Source: an uncultured Eubacteriales bacterium
Lineage (GTDB): Bacteria; Bacillota; Clostridia; Oscillospirales; Acutalibacteraceae
Assembly (NCBI GenBank): GCA_934725345.1
Contig: CAKVBG010000047.1
Span: 1-8,290 of the forward strand
Direction of reading: 5' to 3'
DNA length: 8,290 bases
Positions within the stretch are counted from its first letter, which is position 1; each line of letters begins with the position of its first letter. Positions 6,558 through 8,290 of the stretch are shown one piece after another. The notes below the pieces were generated by a model. It had not been told where the DNA came from and did not search any database. It was given only the letters and a program-made list of their open reading frames with translations. The translations under genes were made by a program, and so were the position numbers.

Positions 6558-8290
6558 TTATTTAACAAATAATTTATCAGTTAAAACATCATAGCAGATA
6601 GAAACTTTGCAATTTTTGAATGATTTGGCATTTTTGGTTTGGAATATTTTCATGGCAAATCTAACATCATTCATTAGAGTATCAACGCCTCTACCGCCGG
6701 AATTTTCTTTTTCGAATTTTTCAGAGTAATGTTCAAGAGCGGACTTGTCCCAAGAAACTGTGACGTTGAACTGTTTTTTATAGAACTCGATGATGTCTTT
6801 GCTCTTACGGTTCATAATTTCAATGTAGTCTTGTGTAGTAAAGTCTTTAAACTGAACGTTACAGCCTTTATATCTGTTGTATAAGCTTTCTTCGAGTTCT
6901 TTGAGTTGCTCTTGGGTTTCATTTGAGGTAGCAATCAATACAGATCCAGAAACGTTTTGACCGTTAATTTGTCCCGTGTCGCCGAAGTTACGCAGCATTT
7001 CATCCACGCTGCCTCCGATAATCTTACCATTTTCATTGCGCATACTTCTTTTTTGAAGAACGCTATCTAAATTACGCATTTTATCCACTTCATCAAAGCA
7101 ATACAGTGTTGGAATTTTTGTTCTAATTTGCTGAGTTAGCTGAGTATCTACTGAAACTTTAACCTTACCATTGTCTTTAATTACAGGTTTAGTCAAGCGC
7201 GTGGCTACGGTTTGAGCTCCATTTCCGCGGTCTTCAACAGCATCCGACATACGCCCAACATATGAACGCAATCCCATTTCTTCTTCTATTATTTTCATAG
7301 TTGTAGATTTACCTGTTGCAGGGGAGCCTGTTAAGTACAATAGCAAACCGCCTTCGAATTTTTTGCCTAAAGCCTTAGCTTCCAGCATGGATTCAAAATA
7401 TCCGGTTAAGATTTCTAAAATTCTGTCAATTGCTTTATCTTGTCCAACCAATTCGTTGCGTAATCTTTTTTCGATTCTAGCAAGGGTTGTTTGATATGTG
7501 GTGACGTTTATTCCTTTATGGGAAAGTTTATAAAGCAGTCTTTTAACTGAGTTACTTCCTGATACATAAAAATTCTTAAGATTTTCAGTAATATCCGTAG
7601 AAGATTTAAGAATAAATATACCTGCAACAGCCGGTAAAGCCATTTTAGCTGCTTTGGCTAAATCGGCATAAACCTGCTTACCGGTATCTACTCCGAAAAA
7701 AGCCGTGTCCAGTCCATCTTGTTGATCCGCATCTGCATTTTGCTGTAAGTTTCGAAGTCTTGAGACTGCAAGAGCAGCGCCATCTTTAAGAATAAAGTTA
7801 ACAATTTGTTGTTTTTGGTTGCTGTTGTATTTACCTAACATCTCAGCTAGTTCACTATTATCTGCATCTTTCTTTATTATTTCATCACGAATTTTTTTAA
7901 GTTCTTTGTCGCTAAGAGTTTTTATTCCCAGAGCTTGTTTAAATAATGAGATAGGTGAAAGAGGTTCTATACCATGTGCCGGTGCAGGGCAAGCTGCAAC
8001 TGAGCCAAAAGCTAGCAAGCCTGCCAAACTCTTGCTTAAGAGTTTTTTTCTGGAGTCATGTGCTCCACCGGATACAGATGCTAATTCAGAATCGTTAACA
8101 TGAGAAGTTTCATCAATTCTTGAAGCAATCACGTTGTAGATTAAATCTATAGTTCTTTGGGGAAGTTTTCCTTCTGCAATTTCTTTATTGACTGCTACAA
8201 AGTCGTCTAAAGCGTCTTGGGGAAGAAAAATTCCTTTTTCTTCTAGTTTAGATTTTAATTCTTCAGCACTGTCTAAACTCAAAAGTGTTG
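6558..8290 (-). CDS. AAA+ ATPase (ClpB-D2/torsin type) with double-glycine leader-like N-terminus, 5' end cut by window edge
   Basis: At least 574 residues are visible, numbered here from a TTG codon at 8282-8280. The frame stays open to the window edge and no Met occurs until residue 148, so the true start is probably upstream. The AAA+ module covers about 265-560: NELVGQDKAI (276-285), Walker A GSPATGKS (319-326), Walker B YCFDE (394-398), sensor 1 TSN (452-454), a likely arginine finger Arg470 in LYNRYKG and sensor 2 GGRGV (529-533). This pattern is closest to the second ATPase ring of Clp proteins and to torsins, which remodel or unfold proteins. There is only one ATPase module. The N-terminus is acidic and helical and ends in ELASVSGG (66-73), like peptide leaders cut by C39-type transporters. 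A basic, hydrophobic stretch ending in a lipobox-like VAAC (95-98) follows. A second hydrophobic patch is at 215-225. Substrate and location are unknown; an exported or membrane-bound ATPase would be odd. Confidence 0.75.
   Translation of the reverse strand, partial: TLLSLDSAEELKSKLEEKGIFLPQDALDDFVAVNKEIAEGKLPQRTIDLIYNVIASRIDETSHVNDSELASVSGGAHDSRKKLLSKSLAGLLAFGSVAACPAPAHGIEPLSPISLFKQALGIKTLSDKELKKIRDEIIKKDADNSELAEMLGKYNSNQKQQIVNFILKDGAALAVSRLRNLQQNADADQQDGLDTAFFGVDTGKQVYADLAKAAKMALPAVAGIFILKSSTDITENLKNFYVSGSNSVKRLLYKLSHKGINVTTYQTTLARIEKRLRNELVGQDKAIDRILEILTGYFESMLEAKALGKKFEGGLLLYLTGSPATGKSTTMKIIEEEMGLRSYVGRMSDAVEDRGNGAQTVATRLTKPVIKDNGKVKVSVDTQLTQQIRTKIPTLYCFDEVDKMRNLDSVLQKRSMRNENGKIIGGSVDEMLRNFGDTGQINGQNVSGSVLIATSNETQEQLKELEESLYNRYKGCNVQFKDFTTQDYIEIMNRKSKDIIEFYKKQFNVTVSWDKSALEHYSEKFEKENSGGRGVDTLMNDVRFAMKIFQTKNAKSFKNCKVSICYDVLTDKLFVK
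8064..8290 (-). other. Leader-peptide-like N-terminal region ending in a Gly-Gly motif
   Basis: Codons 8282 down to 8064 encode SAEELKSKLEEKGIFLPQ near the front and DSELASVSGG at the end, with the Gly-Gly codons at 8064-8069. Leaders of Nif11-type and other double-glycine peptides share an amphipathic helix with EEL and a short KxG-hydrophobic turn, then ELxxVxGG. What is seen here is the motif and composition; actual cleavage is inference. No C39 peptidase-transporter lies in the window. Confidence 0.5.

Noticed and set aside
7819..8103. Plus-strand open frame of 94 codons opposite the AAA+ ATPase N-terminus
   Set aside because: It is antisense to the leader-like and hydrophobic region, its low-complexity Ser/Leu-rich translation mirrors that sequence, and I see no convincing independent gene.
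8280..8282. TTG as the true start codon of the AAA+ ATPase gene
   Set aside because: The frame continues open to the window edge and the leader-like helix seems to extend upstream, so the gene is treated as cut by the edge. TTG initiation cannot be excluded.

Overview
The window is AT-rich with short intergenic gaps, strong AAGGAGG-type ribosome binding sites and TAA/TGA stops. It looks like chromosomal DNA of a low-GC Gram-positive bacterium (Bacillota), perhaps an uncultured gut clostridium. That placement rests on composition, signals and gene style, and I cannot confirm it here.

Layout. (1) Positions 1-896 carry the C-terminal two thirds of an RlmD/RumA/TrmA-family RNA uracil-C5 methyltransferase, cut by the left edge. 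(2) Positions 897-1050 are a short spacer with no terminator that I trust, a weak promoter candidate and a good ribosome binding site. (3) Positions 1051-6343 are a tight three-gene operon that reads as a multi-gene restriction-modification or phage-defence system. Its first gene has the SAM-binding half of an adenine-N6 DNA methyltransferase. Its second starts directly with the NPPY catalytic motif and carries the target-recognition half. Its third is a 1106-residue protein joining a GIY-YIG-type nuclease domain, an SF2 helicase/translocase, a long helical region and a second methyltransferase-like half that lacks NPPY. (4) Positions 6344-6557 are a convergent spacer with two back-to-back intrinsic terminators, one per strand. 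(5) Positions 6558-8290, on the minus strand, hold an AAA+ ATPase of the ClpB-D2/torsin type. Its N-terminus looks like a double-glycine peptide leader followed by a lipoprotein-like or secretory hydrophobic segment. The right edge cuts its 5' end.

How the genes may work together. The first two operon genes together contain one full set of gamma-type N6-adenine methyltransferase motifs (X, I, II, III, then IV and a recognition domain), so they probably form a split modification enzyme. The third gene would supply translocation and cleavage, and its methyltransferase-like C-terminus may dock on the other two. The overall domain set resembles a type ISP or type IIG/Eco57I-like enzyme broken into three chains with GIY-YIG as the nuclease. 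That comparison is inference.

The two most unusual items are the split modification enzyme with a duplicated SAM-binding half, and the AAA+ ATPase that seems to carry an export leader.
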